Notes: a model not told the origin generated them from the sequence alone. A DNA stretch of 64,000 bases from Dermatophagoides farinae (GCF_024713945.1 NC_134678.1:7440001-7504000); one strand, 5' to 3'; positions 51,526 to 64,000 are shown, counted from the stretch's first letter. Numbers and translations: made by a program.

Positions 51526-53055
51526 TCAAATAAAATGACGAATCTCTTGATAGCCAACACGAATTAAACATAAAATGGCTATGAAATCTGCAATCATTGA
51601 TAGATAAAAAATTGAATTCCATCCAAATCTATCGGCCATTGGACCGGTAATTGCCGGTCCGATAGCAGCTCCTATTGATCCAGTACCATCGATAATGGCG
51701 GAAACAGTTGCCATTGCACTTTTGGATGGCACTTTACATGCAAGATTCGCAGAAACAGCCGTCGTAATCAATGCATATGGACCATTGATGAAAAAACCGG
51801 CAATAAATTGTAATGTAAAATTCATTGCTTGTGAAATGGAGGAAAATTTTTCAAAAATAAATAAACTCGGTATAGCCAATATGAGGAAACCGATACAGAT
51901 CAATCCACTTGAATTGGTTTTATCAGCTAATAAACCGGCTATTATTGATCCAACCATACCGCCAATATCGAACATGATTGATTCATATGCCGATGATGAT
52001 GAACTCAAGTGATCTGTAAAGAAAAAAAAACAATCAAAATTAGAAAAAAAAATTTTTCTCATCAACAAAAGTTTTTTACCATTTTCTTCTAAAAATTTTG
52101 GTAACCAATTCAAAAATATATACGAAACAGATTTTGCAAATGCTAAACATATGGAAAATTCAATAACACCGGGTATAAGTAATGCTTTCCAGAGGCTAAT
52201 CGCTTTTTCTTTGTCATTCACTTTCAAATGATGATCATCATTTTGTTGACCATTCATCATCATTGTTGTTGTCGGCGGTGGTAGTGGTGGTGATGGTGTT
52301 GACAATTTTTTCATATCTTCTTTTGTTGACGCTATTTCAACATTAATACCAATATCACTTGGTTTTGGTATTAGAAACAAAAATGTTATTAATGCCATGG
52401 CAATAGAAATACAACCAGGTACAATTAATGATAGACCCCAATTATAATCAACAAATGCACCGGCAATAGCTAGGCCAAGAATATTTCCCACGCTTGTATG
52501 AAGATTCCAGATGCCAAAAATCAATCCTTTTTTCTTTGATCCAAACCAAACACCAACAATTGCAACAACAGTTGGCCAACCAGTTGTTTGCATTATACCA
52601 TTTAATGATTCCATCATAATGAAAAATGCTTCCGAATGTATTTGTAATGAATATGCTGAACCAAGTATAATACACATTAAACCACAAAGCATTAATGCAC
52701 CGGTAAGAAAATATCTCATATCACTACGTTCAGCCAAATAACCGGTGAAAAACATGAATATGGCATAATTTCCCCAATATAATGCATCCATAATTGATAA
52801 CATTGTTTTACCATATTGGCCATCAAATGGTTTCCAATTTTCTGTTGAATTGGCGCCAATATATAGTTTAGATTTTACTACGGACATTGGTTTTCTGGTT
52901 AGATGATATGTTGTATAAATAAGAAATGTTAAAAATAATACCATCGTACGATGTAGAAATAGTTTCCGTTTTGGATCATCACCATTAATATTATCGATAA
53001 TTGTTGTCATTATCTTTTCATTTATTCGCCATTTTTTTCTTGATTGATTGATCAT
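51526..53055 (-). CDS. SLC37-type sugar-phosphate/phosphate exchanger
   Basis: A 12-helix major facilitator protein of the SLC37 family, which exchanges glucose-6-phosphate or glycerol-3-phosphate for phosphate, usually in the ER membrane. Exons 53055-52080 and 52013-51526, 487 residues. Family features in order: FLTFLIYTTYHLTRKPMSVV, DALYWGNYAIFMFFTGYLAE, GIMQTTGWPTVVAIVGVWFG, IFGIWNLHTSVGNILG, a cytoplasmic low-complexity loop, LPKFLEENGDHLSS across the intron, DIGGMVGSIIAGLLADK, and GTGSIGAAIGPAITGPMADR. The 66-nt intron 52014-52079 is a multiple of three without stops. SLC37A1/A2 resemblance is likely; I cannot separate the paralogues. It is divergent from the sarcoglycan gene. Confidence 0.92.
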   Translation of the reverse strand: MINQSRKKWRINEKIMTTIIDNINGDDPKRKLFLHRTMVLFLTFLIYTTYHLTRKPMSVVKSKLYIGANSTENWKPFDGQYGKTMLSIMDALYWGNYAIFMFFTGYLAERSDMRYFLTGALMLCGLMCIILGSAYSLQIHSEAFFIMMESLNGIMQTTGWPTVVAIVGVWFGSKKKGLIFGIWNLHTSVGNILGLAIAGAFVDYNWGLSLIVPGCISIAMALITFLFLIPKPSDIGINVEIASTKEDMKKLSTPSPPLPPPTTTMMMNGQQNDDHHLKVNDKEKAISLWKALLIPGVIEFSICLAFAKSVSYIFLNWLPKFLEENGKKLLLMRKIFFSNFDCFFFFTDHLSSSSSAYESIMFDIGGMVGSIIAGLLADKTNSSGLICIGFLILAIPSLFIFEKFSSISQAMNFTLQFIAGFFINGPYALITTAVSANLACKVPSKSAMATVSAIIDGTGSIGAAIGPAITGPMADRFGWNSIFYLSMIADFIAILCLIRVGYQEIRHFI

Positions 53056-54072
53056 CGTGATTTGTTGTTGTTGTTGTTGTTGTTTTGATTTTTGATTGAT
53101 TTATTATATGGATGATGAAGAAATTTTTTTTGAATAAATAAAAAAAAATCAATGATGATTTACACTGTGTAGTGAAGATGTTGCTGACAATGTATCAATT
53201 TTTTTTTTGCATTCTCATTTCCAAACATTTTAGCTTCACCAAAAAAAAAAAAAATTGAAATTGAACCGGATTAAATTGAATTGAATCAAATTAAATGGCC
53301 ATCTTCTAATCTTTTTGTAACAATTTTGTATGCGACTCTTTATAGCGATTATCATCATCATCATCATCATCATTATTGATAATTGATTTTTGTTTTCAAA
53401 ATTAATTTTTTTTTCCTCAATTGTAATCCAAATTCCAGTTGCAAAAAAAAAAAAAAAATAATTTCTTAATTAGTTCTTAATCAGTGGATTTTATCTGATT
53501 TTTTTTTCTTGTTTATAGATGAAACAAAAAAAAAATTTCCATCAATAAAAAAAAAATAATAATGATCAGATGATGATTTGGTTTTTTTTTTGATTTTGAT
53601 TTAAAAAAAAAAGTTTTGCATGTTTATAGCACCAATGAAGGATTGTTGTTGTTGTTGATATTTTTAGAAGAATAAAAAATCAGGTTAGTTGATTTGTTGC
53701 GTTTGCGTTTATCGGATAATGGATGGTTTTTTTTTCTTGGATGAATGGAAAATGTTTGCCAAAAAAAAAAAAAAAAAAAAACACGAATGCCAACTACCGC
53801 TCACTGTGTTCGTTGAATTCGAATGTTTTCTTTTTGGTAGATTGAATCGTTGTTTGCCAACAATAACATATCTTCGATGATGATGATGATAATATGAACA
53901 TGCGCTCGGTTTATTCTTCTTCATATGCAATGATTTTTTTTTCTCTAGCCATCAAATCTTGATCCAAATAACAATAATCATTTCATTGATTGATTGATTT
54001 ATTAATAGTAAGGCCAATAAAATAATCAACAAGTTCACACCCAAAAATAATCATATTGATTCTGGCTTATTC
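53056..54072. other. Head-to-head region between SLC37 and sarcoglycan
   Basis: About 1 kb of AT-rich DNA with TTG repeats next to the SLC37 start, an ATC run near 53350 and several A runs. Presumably two promoters. No coding content. Confidence 0.6.
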
Positions 54073-55730
54073 ATGATACATTCGATGAAAGAAAATGTCG
54101 ATAATAATAATGATGATGATGATGTTGATGATCAACGTTCATCACAAAGCGTCATGATTATTGGCAACCGTCGTCATAGTCATAGTCGTAGCCATTCACA
54201 TTCAAGACCATCATCTTTAATGTTTCAAAATTATCATCCATTAATTATAATGAATGATAATAATAGACAATCAATAAATCCTGGAAGACGAAGATTTACA
54301 AATGTACTTGAAACACAATTAGATCAAGATACGGAAAATGATTTTGATTATAATGGCCATAATGTTGAAAATTATGATCATCACCATCAACATGATGAAC
54401 AACAACAACAATATTATGCTGAAAGTGGTTCAGAATGTCCACCAATCACCGAACATCCTGTTGTTGTTGATCAACAAATGATGTTGATGTATCCATCTGT
54501 TGATGATTATCATGCTGAATATCTTATGCAACAAGAAGTCGGTATTTATGGTTGGCGTAAAAAAATTCTATACATTTTATTAGTCATCAATATTGTTATG
54601 GTTGGCATTAATTTTGCATTAGCTTTTTGGATCGTTTCCGTTCTTGGATTCTCTACGGTAAATAAAAATTATTTGTTCATATGTTTTTTTTTGTTTGTTT
54701 TCGTTAATTTATTCGATTCTATTTACACCCTAGAATGGTATTGGTCCAGTTGATTTTGGATCACTCGATAATAATCAACCGGATAATGATCAAATAATTC
54801 GAATACATGGTTCAGCTGTATTTGAAAAATTATTATTTGCTCGTCACTTAAAATCATGGCCAAATGATGAATTTCGAATGACAACCAAGAATGGTGATAT
54901 AATATTTCGATCATTATCGAATGATTCATCACAAATCAATGGAACTCGATTGATTATTTCGAATGATAAAATCCAATTGTTTACTAATCATTTTGAGGTT
55001 TATGATCGAAAAAATTCACTAATGTTTGCATTGGATTCATCATCGGATGAATCATCGAATCTATCGAGACCATCTAGATCATTGATTAATAATCAATCCG
55101 AAACGTCACTACAACAGATAACTATTCGAACGAATGCAATTAAATTTTTAAATGGTAAATCATTTTGGATTTCAATTTCAATATCATAAATTTTTTTGTT
55201 CTTTCATTGACAAATTATAGACATTAATAATCTTAATCTACCGCTATCATTACAAACACCATCAGTGATCAATACAATCAATGATGAGCTACGTTTATAT
55301 TCACCACAAAGTCGTTTATTATTACGTGGACCAAAATCCATACATTTAGAATCAAAATTGGGTGATATTTCTCTGGTCACCTATGATAATTTACAATTAC
55401 AATCAAATGTTGGTCGAGTAAGTTTTTTTTTGTTCAAATGAATAAATTTATCATTTCATCAAATTAACACAATGGTTATCTATGAAAAAAAATAATCAGA
55501 TTACATTGGATAGTCGTGCCATTTATTTGCGAAAATTATGGACCACATCACCAACAACATTGGATGATAATAAAACATTGAATACTACCGAAAATAATTT
55601 GTTCGATGAATCATTATTATTTCCGAAACCAATCGTATATCAAGTATGTGTTTGTTCTAAATCTGGAAGATTATTTCTAACTCAAGCTGATAAACCATGT
55701 CAAGTAAAATCATATCGTGATTGTCGATGA
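54073..55730 (+). CDS. Scgdelta: Gamma/delta-type sarcoglycan
   Basis: A type II membrane glycoprotein of the dystrophin-associated complex in muscle. Exons 54073-54657, 54734-55154, 55221-55417 and 55500-55730, phases consistent, 477 residues. A long disordered cytoplasmic N-terminus (about 155 residues, His/Asp/Gln-rich) precedes the short conserved GIYGWRKKILYILLVINIVM membrane helix. The extracellular beta-rich part follows: NGIGPVDFG, ADEVI-type repeats such as LLLRGPKSIHLESKLGDISL, and ITLDSRAIYLRKLW. The C-terminal Cys cluster (VYQVCVCSKSGRLFL, then KPCQVKSYRDC) is diagnostic. Vertebrate members have about 290 residues; the extra length lies mostly in the cytoplasmic region and a Ser-rich loop. 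Gamma, delta and zeta cannot be separated. Confidence 0.92.
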
Positions 55731-55791
55731 TGAGAAAAAAAATGAATTTTATTTGAAAAAAATATTAATTAAAAAAAAAATTCATTAATAA

Positions 55792-56901
55792 TCAATCTAA
55801 ATCCATTGGTTGTTCAAGATCAAAAGCAACCTTTTCAACCGTACAACGAAACATCATCATAAATTTTACACAAAACAATTCCAAATGAATAATTGGTTTG
55901 GAACCCTGTATCAAACGATGATCAATTTCTGCTGCAATCGATATAAGATTCGATTTCATTTCATCATCAAGACAGAAATCCATCAAATTACAGACCAATG
56001 TTCGTAATATAATATTCGATGGTATCAGATGTGTTTGTAGATCAAACAATATTTGTCGTATTTCGGCTACTTGTTTAACACTTTGTGTACTGGTCAATTT
56101 TTTCGACAAATCGTTCAATTTTTGTTGCCAACGAAATTGTTCCAATTTTTGTCCAGTATTATTATTTTTACGTTGTGAATTCAATTCTTGTTGAATGGCA
56201 ATCGTTTGTAATAGAATAATTGCTCTACGAACATTTTGATCAGATTCATTAATAACATTATTAATCAATGATTCATTACATTCAAATTGTTCAGCATTAG
56301 AAATTGTTTGTAATACTTGGCCAAGTTCAACGGTCGATGGTGCTGAACATCGAAACATTAGACAACGTGATTTTAATGCCGGTATAATACGACTTGAATG
56401 TTCGGCCATCAATATAATTCGACATGTTTCAGCATATTTTTCCATTGTTCGACGTAATGCTTGTTGAGCTTCTTTGGTCAATGAATCAGCCTGATCAATA
56501 ACAATCATTTTGAATGGATATTTTTTAATAGCCGATAGATTTGTTGCCATATTTTTGATCAATTCTTGTACGACCACACGATCATAGTAACCATTTTCAC
56601 TTGGATTCACTTCTAAATGTAGATTACTTGATAAAAATGTTTGAATGACTTTTTTTCCACTTGGTGCTTCGAATATTTTTGTTTCAATTTTTAGCTTTCG
56701 TGATGTTGAACCAAATATTTCGAATAATAATGAACGAACTATGGTTCGTTTACCTGAACCACATGGACCATAGATGAAAAGATGTGGAAAATTTTCTTGG
56801 CTAATCAATTTCTTTAAACGTATAGCTTCATTTTGATGAAATTGAAATTGATCAAAACGTTCTGGCCGATATTTATCACACCAAAGTTGTTTGATGGACA
56901 T
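55792..56901 (-). CDS. RFC3: Replication factor C subunit 3
   Basis: Clamp-loader AAA+ ATPase subunit that helps load PCNA at primer ends in the nucleus. A single exon of 369 residues, near the family's usual 356. N-terminal WCDKYRPERF, Walker A GPCGSGKRT, the RFC3-specific HLEVNPSENGYYDRVVVQEL, Walker B-like MIVIDQADSLTKEAQ, LRRTMEKYAETCRIILM and the sensor segment PALKSRCLMFRCSAPS all occur in order. The collar domain at the end (IIHLELFCVKFMMMFR) also fits. Tail to tail with the sarcoglycan gene, 61 bp between stops. Confidence 0.95.
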   Translation of the reverse strand: MSIKQLWCDKYRPERFDQFQFHQNEAIRLKKLISQENFPHLFIYGPCGSGKRTIVRSLLFEIFGSTSRKLKIETKIFEAPSGKKVIQTFLSSNLHLEVNPSENGYYDRVVVQELIKNMATNLSAIKKYPFKMIVIDQADSLTKEAQQALRRTMEKYAETCRIILMAEHSSRIIPALKSRCLMFRCSAPSTVELGQVLQTISNAEQFECNESLINNVINESDQNVRRAIILLQTIAIQQELNSQRKNNNTGQKLEQFRWQQKLNDLSKKLTSTQSVKQVAEIRQILFDLQTHLIPSNIILRTLVCNLMDFCLDDEMKSNLISIAAEIDHRLIQGSKPIIHLELFCVKFMMMFRCTVEKVAFDLEQPMDLD

Positions 56902-57347
56902 CTTTTTTTTATGAAAATAATTTTAAAAATTTGAAATTTTCAATAAAACCAATTCAAAATTCGGGAATCAATATCAAGAGGCGGCAAAAATGAGTGGGAA
57001 AACAAAAATTTTTGTTATCACATCCTCTATGAATAGTACATTTTTTTTGAACATTCATTCGAAAAGAAACTCAAAATAATCGTTTTTCTTTTTTTTTTTG
57101 AAATTTAAAACAAAAAAAAAATTGTTTATCAAATTTTTACGAAAAAAAAAACAGAATCGTCCTGAACAAAGAGATAAAGAGGGTCGTTTTTTTTCTATCA
57201 ATGGTTAAAGGATTCGAAATTGTCGGCATGGTTATCGCGATTTCCTCCGGTGGTTATCGTTTATTTTTGTCATTGTCTTTATCACAATGTCAGGATGTAC
57301 AAAGCTCATCCAGACATCCAACAGGGAAAGTAATGACTTTTCGTAGA
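56902..57347. other. Region between RFC3 and the secreted-peptide gene
   Basis: About 450 bp. It holds the RFC3 promoter on one strand and upstream sequence of the peptide gene on the other, including ATCGCGAT at 57234-57241. An open frame from 57201 overlaps the downstream TATA box and is not counted as a gene. Confidence 0.55.
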
Positions 57348-57355
57348 TATATAAA
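57348..57355 (+). promoter_or_regulatory. TATA box of the secreted-peptide gene
   Basis: TATATAAA lies 78 bp upstream of the start codon at 57433. A start site near 57378-57383 (ATTCATCATT) fits the usual 28-32 bp spacing and leaves a leader of about 50 nt. It is one of only two convincing TATA-like boxes noticed here. Confidence 0.6.
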
Positions 57356-57432
57356 CCGAATCAATTTGCAGACAAATATTCATCATTTGTCTCAATAAGC
57401 TGATATACAACAACAATCGATCAAACACAACC

Positions 57433-57666
57433 ATGAATCGAACAATTCTCTTATTCGTCATTGTTGCATTCGTAATGATGGCCACAGATCATGCTTTTGG
57501 GTCGCCTGGATATACAGCATTTAGAATGTCTAAAAATGGTCTACGCCCACGAAGTGCTGATTGGAACACTTATACCGATGATCGATCGGATTACGATAAT
57601 TTTCTCAATTACCGTCAAAAACGAAATTTTCTACCTTTACCTCCGCCTTTGTGGGTATTACCATAG
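57433..57666 (+). CDS. Small secreted peptide precursor, 77 residues
   Basis: An intact intronless gene with its own TATA box and AATAAA signals at about 57705-57718. The first 23 residues are a clear signal peptide (MNRTILLFVIVAFVMMATDH, then AFG). The mature part begins SPGYTAFRMSKNGLRPR, continues with an Asp/Tyr-rich spacer, and has one dibasic site (QKR) releasing NFLPLPPPLWVLP at the C-terminus. There are no Cys residues and no Gly-Lys-Arg amidation site. This looks like a neuropeptide, defence peptide or cuticle-type secreted precursor. I do not recognise the family, and processing is inferred. Confidence 0.7.
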   Translation: MNRTILLFVIVAFVMMATDHAFGSPGYTAFRMSKNGLRPRSADWNTYTDDRSDYDNFLNYRQKRNFLPLPPPLWVLP

Positions 57667-58313
57667 TAACATTTTTTTGTCCAATTATTTTTCCCGGAAT
57701 TAATAATAAATAATAAATAAAAAATATTAATAAACTAATCTATTGTCTATATACAAATGAGTTTTCATTTTGCGTGTGTGTGTGTGTGTGTATGTGTGTG
57801 CAGTATTTCAAAATTCAAAAATGGTTTTAAAAAACCGGTATACAATACAAAAACAAAACAAAACAAAAATTCGAATTCGACTATCGATATATCGCGATAT
57901 GACAATCGGTTAGTCGTTGATCACATGATCACCAAACGAACAAACATTTCGAGAAAATTTTTTTTTCTGTGTATATTGGTTTCATTGTGTGCATCTGGTG
58001 GTGATGATGATGGTGTGAGCCTCTCTCATTCTCTTTATGTGTGTGTGATGGCAGCAAAAGTTGAATGATTCAGTCATTTTTTTCTTATTCATTCGTCGAT
58101 GTTTGTGATGATGATGATGATTATTATTATTATTATGGTTCATTGTCAATATCAATAGCGAGGAATTTTTTTTTGTGTTTTTCTTTGTGTCGAATTTCTA
58201 TTCTATATTAAATATTATTCATTATTATTTTTTTTTGTCCATCATTTATTCCTGGTGAATTTTTAAAGGGTAAACAATTCAAAAGAAATATATCTATTCT
58301 TAATTAATCAACG
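57667..58313. other. Peptide-gene 3' end and cullin 2 promoter region
   Basis: Polyadenylation-type AATAAA repeats, a GT run (57774-57792), then a TATCGATATATCGCGATAT patch at 57882-57900 (DRE-like TATCGATA plus ATCGCGAT), plausibly part of the CUL2 promoter. Open frames here are repeat-derived. Confidence 0.55.
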
Positions 58314-61075
<2,762 letters not shown>

Positions 61076-61383
61076 GAACAAAAAAAAAAACATTTCAAAT
61101 TTATTTTCAAACAAACCACAGATTCTTTCACTTTCAGAAAATATAATAATAATAATAATAATCGTTTTATTTGCCACATGTCTTTGTGTAATCGATCAAA
61201 ACAAAACACATAAAACAAAATTTGTATACTATAAAATTTATAAATCGAAAAATTTTCTCTGAGATGTCTCGGTGGTTTTTTTTAAAAAATTCATTTTGAC
61301 ATTGACAATTTTGTTTTTTTTTTGTCATATATAGCAATCATCATCATCATCATTTTGGTCTTTATTTACAAACGAATCGTCGA
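61076..61383. other. Short convergent gap between CUL2 and RELCH-like gene
   Basis: About 310 bp between two stop codons on opposite strands. A-rich near CUL2, with ATA and ATC repeats. No HEAT-repeat coding exon for the RELCH-like gene is present here. Confidence 0.6.
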
Positions 61384-62580
61384 TTATTGGTTATTGTTGA
61401 CAAGAAATTCATCATCATCATCATCATCATCATTGATTATTGTTTTATGACTATTGCTTACAATAGTGGTTGCATTGGAATTTGTTCGCATTAAACATGA
61501 TGCTGTTGCTACTGATGATGATGATGATTGACGATGATTATTAATGTTATTCCAGAATTGTCGATAAATTCGTAATAGATCCGGTGGTCTTGTTATATTC
61601 AGGCCAACATCATTCCAATTATCAAAATCTTGATCAGTGTTTTCATCACAAAATGTTATTGATGTTATTTTATAATTATATGTCATTAGATATTCATTGA
61701 TTAGATAATTCAGTGCTCGTTTTTCATGTGGTTTGATTATTGAACTACCGCCGACACCACCACCACCACCAATACATGATTCATAGTTGGATAAATTTGT
61801 TGTTGATTTTTTACTAAATTTATCATCTTCACCTGGACATGAATCACCATCGGCTGAACCACGATAATAAAAATCTCTACTAAATTCATTGGCATATTCT
61901 GCTGTAGCAGTAGTGAATATATTATTATCATTGTTGATTGTTGGTGGTGATTGATGTAGTTTGGATTCACAATCATTGAGCAATTTATTATTACCACCAC
62001 CACCACCATCAATCATATCATTAGAACATTGTCCGGTTGTGGTCATTGTAAGACTTGCACGTAATGAATCAATAGTTTTGCGTGCTTTACGTAATTCAAA
62101 TTCCAATACGGCAATCCGTTCATCACCAATATGTCTTTCGAGATCTTCATCCGAATAATGTGTAAAATCCAATGAATCAAAGGTATTCTCCGAAGGACTT
62201 CGTCCGATTGATAAATTTTTTGGAAACATCGTTGTCATCGCTTCATTACTGGTTGATGGACGATTTGTGGGCGAAATATCGAAATGTTTCTCGAAATTAT
62301 GTGGATTATCAAAATAATCACGTAACCGTGATGATTCTTTACCACGTTCAATAAGTTCGGCATGTAATTCTAACGCTGTCAATAGGTAACCAGATCGCAA
62401 CAATTTACTAGCAATTCGATCAAAAATTTCCGTTTCTGAATCAATATTGGATAATTCTGATTCTTTTGTTGTTTCAGTAGTCGTTTCGACGACATCTTCG
62501 ACATTTGATCTTCCATAATGATGTTCAAATAACCATTTTTTTTTTTTTTTGATTGATAATTTTTTGAAGTGAGAATATTT
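61384..62580 (-). CDS. RELCH-like LisH/coiled-coil protein, short form, 5' end unresolved
   Basis: One exon of about 398 residues that matches the N-terminal half of RELCH (KIAA1468), a Rab11-binding protein for cholesterol transfer from recycling endosomes. It has a LisH motif (IASKLLRSGYLLTALELHAE), RLRDYFDNPHNFEKH, ENTFDSLDFTHYSDED, the coiled coil RIAVLEFELRKARKTIDSLR, and the second LisH-like region EKRALNYLINEYL, ITSITFCDENTDQDF and VGLNITRPPDLLRIYRQF. Human RELCH continues with some 700 residues of HEAT repeats; here a stop follows after an Asp-rich tail, 308 bp from CUL2. The frame opens at an acceptor (62581-62582) with no Met before MTTMFPKN, so an upstream start exon is needed and was not found. 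Confidence 0.75.
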   Translation of the reverse strand, partial: KYSHFKKLSIKKKKKWLFEHHYGRSNVEDVVETTTETTKESELSNIDSETEIFDRIASKLLRSGYLLTALELHAELIERGKESSRLRDYFDNPHNFEKHFDISPTNRPSTSNEAMTTMFPKNLSIGRSPSENTFDSLDFTHYSDEDLERHIGDERIAVLEFELRKARKTIDSLRASLTMTTTGQCSNDMIDGGGGGNNKLLNDCESKLHQSPPTINNDNNIFTTATAEYANEFSRDFYYRGSADGDSCPGEDDKFSKKSTTNLSNYESCIGGGGGVGGSSIIKPHEKRALNYLINEYLMTYNYKITSITFCDENTDQDFDNWNDVGLNITRPPDLLRIYRQFWNNINNHRQSSSSSVATASCLMRTNSNATTIVSNSHKTIINDDDDDDDEFLVNNNQ

Positions 62581-62905
62581 CTAAAAAATTGTTGAGTTTA
62601 ACAAATAAAGAAGAAAAAATTGTCAAAACAAAAAACCTTAAATCATTTTTTTTTTTTTTGGAAACATACTCTATGAATGGATCTCAATTCTAACCACACT
62701 CAAACAAATAGACCCCCATTTTTGGGGGAAAAATTAAGCTCCTCCCAAAATGTATTTGTGTTACTTCTTTTTGCGCATGTTCGAGCTTTCATGAGTACAG
62801 CTGATTCGAATCGTGCCCGGGAACTTTTTTGTTGTTAAAATATTTTTGAAAATTAATATTCATTCTTTAAATTATAAACATAAACAAATTGATTATATTT
62901 TATTA
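62581..62905. other. Upstream region of the RELCH-like gene
   Basis: About 325 bp. It contains the acceptor side of a RELCH-like intron, a 15-A/T run, a GC hairpin at 62713-62728 and a GC-rich patch near 62770-62825. A short frame starting with MKARTCAKRSNTNTFW on the - strand could be a first exon but its donor is weak. Confidence 0.4.
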
Positions 62906-64000
62906 TTAGCTTTGTATAAAATTAACAAATTTTTTATCTAAAAATGTGAAACAATTTATATGTGATATTTGATTTGTGTCATATCTGACACTTTTTTCTA
63001 TTGAAATTGTTTTTTTTAAATATGGTAACTCTGTTGGTATAGTTTTAATTTTTTCACCTTCGACTAATAATTTATTACCAATTTTGATGAAAGAATGGGC
63101 CAATATGAAAGTTGATGATTTTTCATCATTAATTAGCCGGACAATATTTTTATTTAACGGCCATTCGTTTGGTGCTGTTTTTCAAAAAGATTACAAAATT
63201 AGAACAGCCTCTTTGAAATCATATAATTCTTACTTGATATCGATTCGCATGACAGTTTGGCCTGGTGCAAATTCATCAATGTTTTAGCAACATTTTTAAA
63301 ATTCTTGCTATGTTGCATTAGCACTTTTAACATTCGATGTTTTCGCTCCCAGGCCATTGTAGAGAAAGCAGTTAGACACCCATAAAATTCCATCAGGGAG
63401 GGATAATGGGAGATGAAATGTGTTTTTGGTTTGATTAGATCGTATTTTTTGATGTCCTATTTCATAGAAAAATAATATCAGTAAACAATCAACAAAAATG
63501 TCAAAGTGTACTTTTTGGAATGATTTGATCAGCTTCCGGAGCTCTTTCAATCCGGATTCTGTCGGTTTTGAAAACATCAAGCCGATCATCCTTCTCACGA
63601 GATCATAAAAATAAAAAATCTCGGGCGGATCAGTTAGCCACTCTGGAAAAATTTCGATTAACCGGCAAAAAAATTCAAATTTCTAAATAAATCAAATTTC
63701 AATAATTTTAAATTTATTTTTAAGTTATTTTAAGTGATTAAGGGAACATACTTGCGCGGCTTTGCCCATTATTTGTTCTTTCTTGCCAAACGATATTTTA
63801 TCGTTGACATATTTGATTGCCATCTTTCTTTTCAAATTTTCCCGACCAACTTTCGTTTTTTTGATAATAATTTTGATAATATCTCCTAGTGGTCCTTCAA
63901 CAAAATCATGAAAAATATCTGGTGGTGATATTTGGAAAATGTTGATTGGGACGCTTAGGAATGGTGATTCAAATTTGATGCCATATTGGCTTTTATAATT
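62906..64000 (-). CDS. Uncharacterised, probably transposon-derived protein family; 5' end beyond the window
   Basis: Four exons in frame: 64000-63752, 63682-63512, 63456-63234 and 63174-62906, about 303 residues in the window, phases 0, 0, 1. Conserved-looking features are PPDIFHDFVEGPLGDIIKI, then PKTHFISHYPSLMEFYG, then the segment MAWERKHRMLKVLMQHSKNF followed by KNVAKTLMNLHQ. The same order (PPDxxHDxxEG, KxHFxxHYP, ExKHxxxK...NFKNxxxTLxxxHQ) recurs in a family of uncharacterised animal proteins that I associate with transposon-derived genes; this is from memory. No stop interrupts the spliced frame. The donor of exon 2 (GTACAC) is weak, but it gives a 55-nt intron and restores the frame. 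It may be a domesticated gene or a live DNA element. No terminal repeats can be seen in the window. Confidence 0.65.

Noticed and set aside
57201-57398. 65-codon frame upstream of the secreted peptide
   Set aside because: It runs through the TATA box and leader of the peptide gene; composition is not protein-like and no homology is apparent.

Overview
This is a 64 kb piece of a eukaryotic nuclear genome, very probably from a small arthropod. It is AT-rich. Introns are spliced, mostly 50-110 bp, with GT-AG ends. Intergenic DNA is full of A/T homopolymers, CA/GT runs and trinucleotide repeats that spill into coding regions as poly-Gln, Asn, Asp, His and Ser. The proteins are animal (sarcoglycan, class B peptide-hormone receptor, SCAR/WAVE, arthropod-type ABCH transporter). 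An astigmatid mite such as a house dust mite is my best guess; that is inference, not proof.

Layout, left to right. An ABCH-type transporter runs off the left edge (- strand, 1-3058). After 5 kb without a gene comes a large multi-LIM protein (-, 7983-15353) whose exons are near-identical modules. A small uncertain ORF (17158) and more empty DNA follow. Then come SCAR/WAVE (+, 20298-22590), an unrecognised Q-rich single-exon gene (23359), a DHRS4-like reductase (24513), prefoldin subunit 2 (26080), RUS1 (-, 26818-28248) and a small secreted protein with His and Trp runs (-, 28370-29055). After 5 kb of repeat-rich DNA there is a class B GPCR resembling the DH44/CRF-like receptors (+, 34302-39465) and a shortened RPGRIP1L/fantom-like coiled-coil protein (40054).

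From 42 kb the region is compact: BAP1/calypso deubiquitinase (-), mitochondrial ribosomal protein mL49 (-), decapping enzyme DCP2 (+), an SLC37 sugar-phosphate exchanger (-), gamma/delta-sarcoglycan (+), RFC3 (-), a 77-residue secreted peptide precursor with a TATA box (+), cullin 2 (+) and a shortened RELCH-like protein (-). At the right edge is a spliced gene of an uncharacterised, probably transposon-derived family (-, partial).

The genes do not form one pathway; they are mostly housekeeping genes. Many are arranged tail to tail with very short gaps (PFDN2/RUS1, RPGRIP1L-like/BAP1, sarcoglycan/RFC3, CUL2/RELCH) or head to head (mL49/DCP2, SLC37/sarcoglycan, RFC3/peptide). I found no tRNA, rRNA, CRISPR array or virus-like element. 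Three reading-frame breaks in otherwise good genes (one LIM exon, two places in SCAR) look more like residual assembly indels or unusual splicing than gene death.
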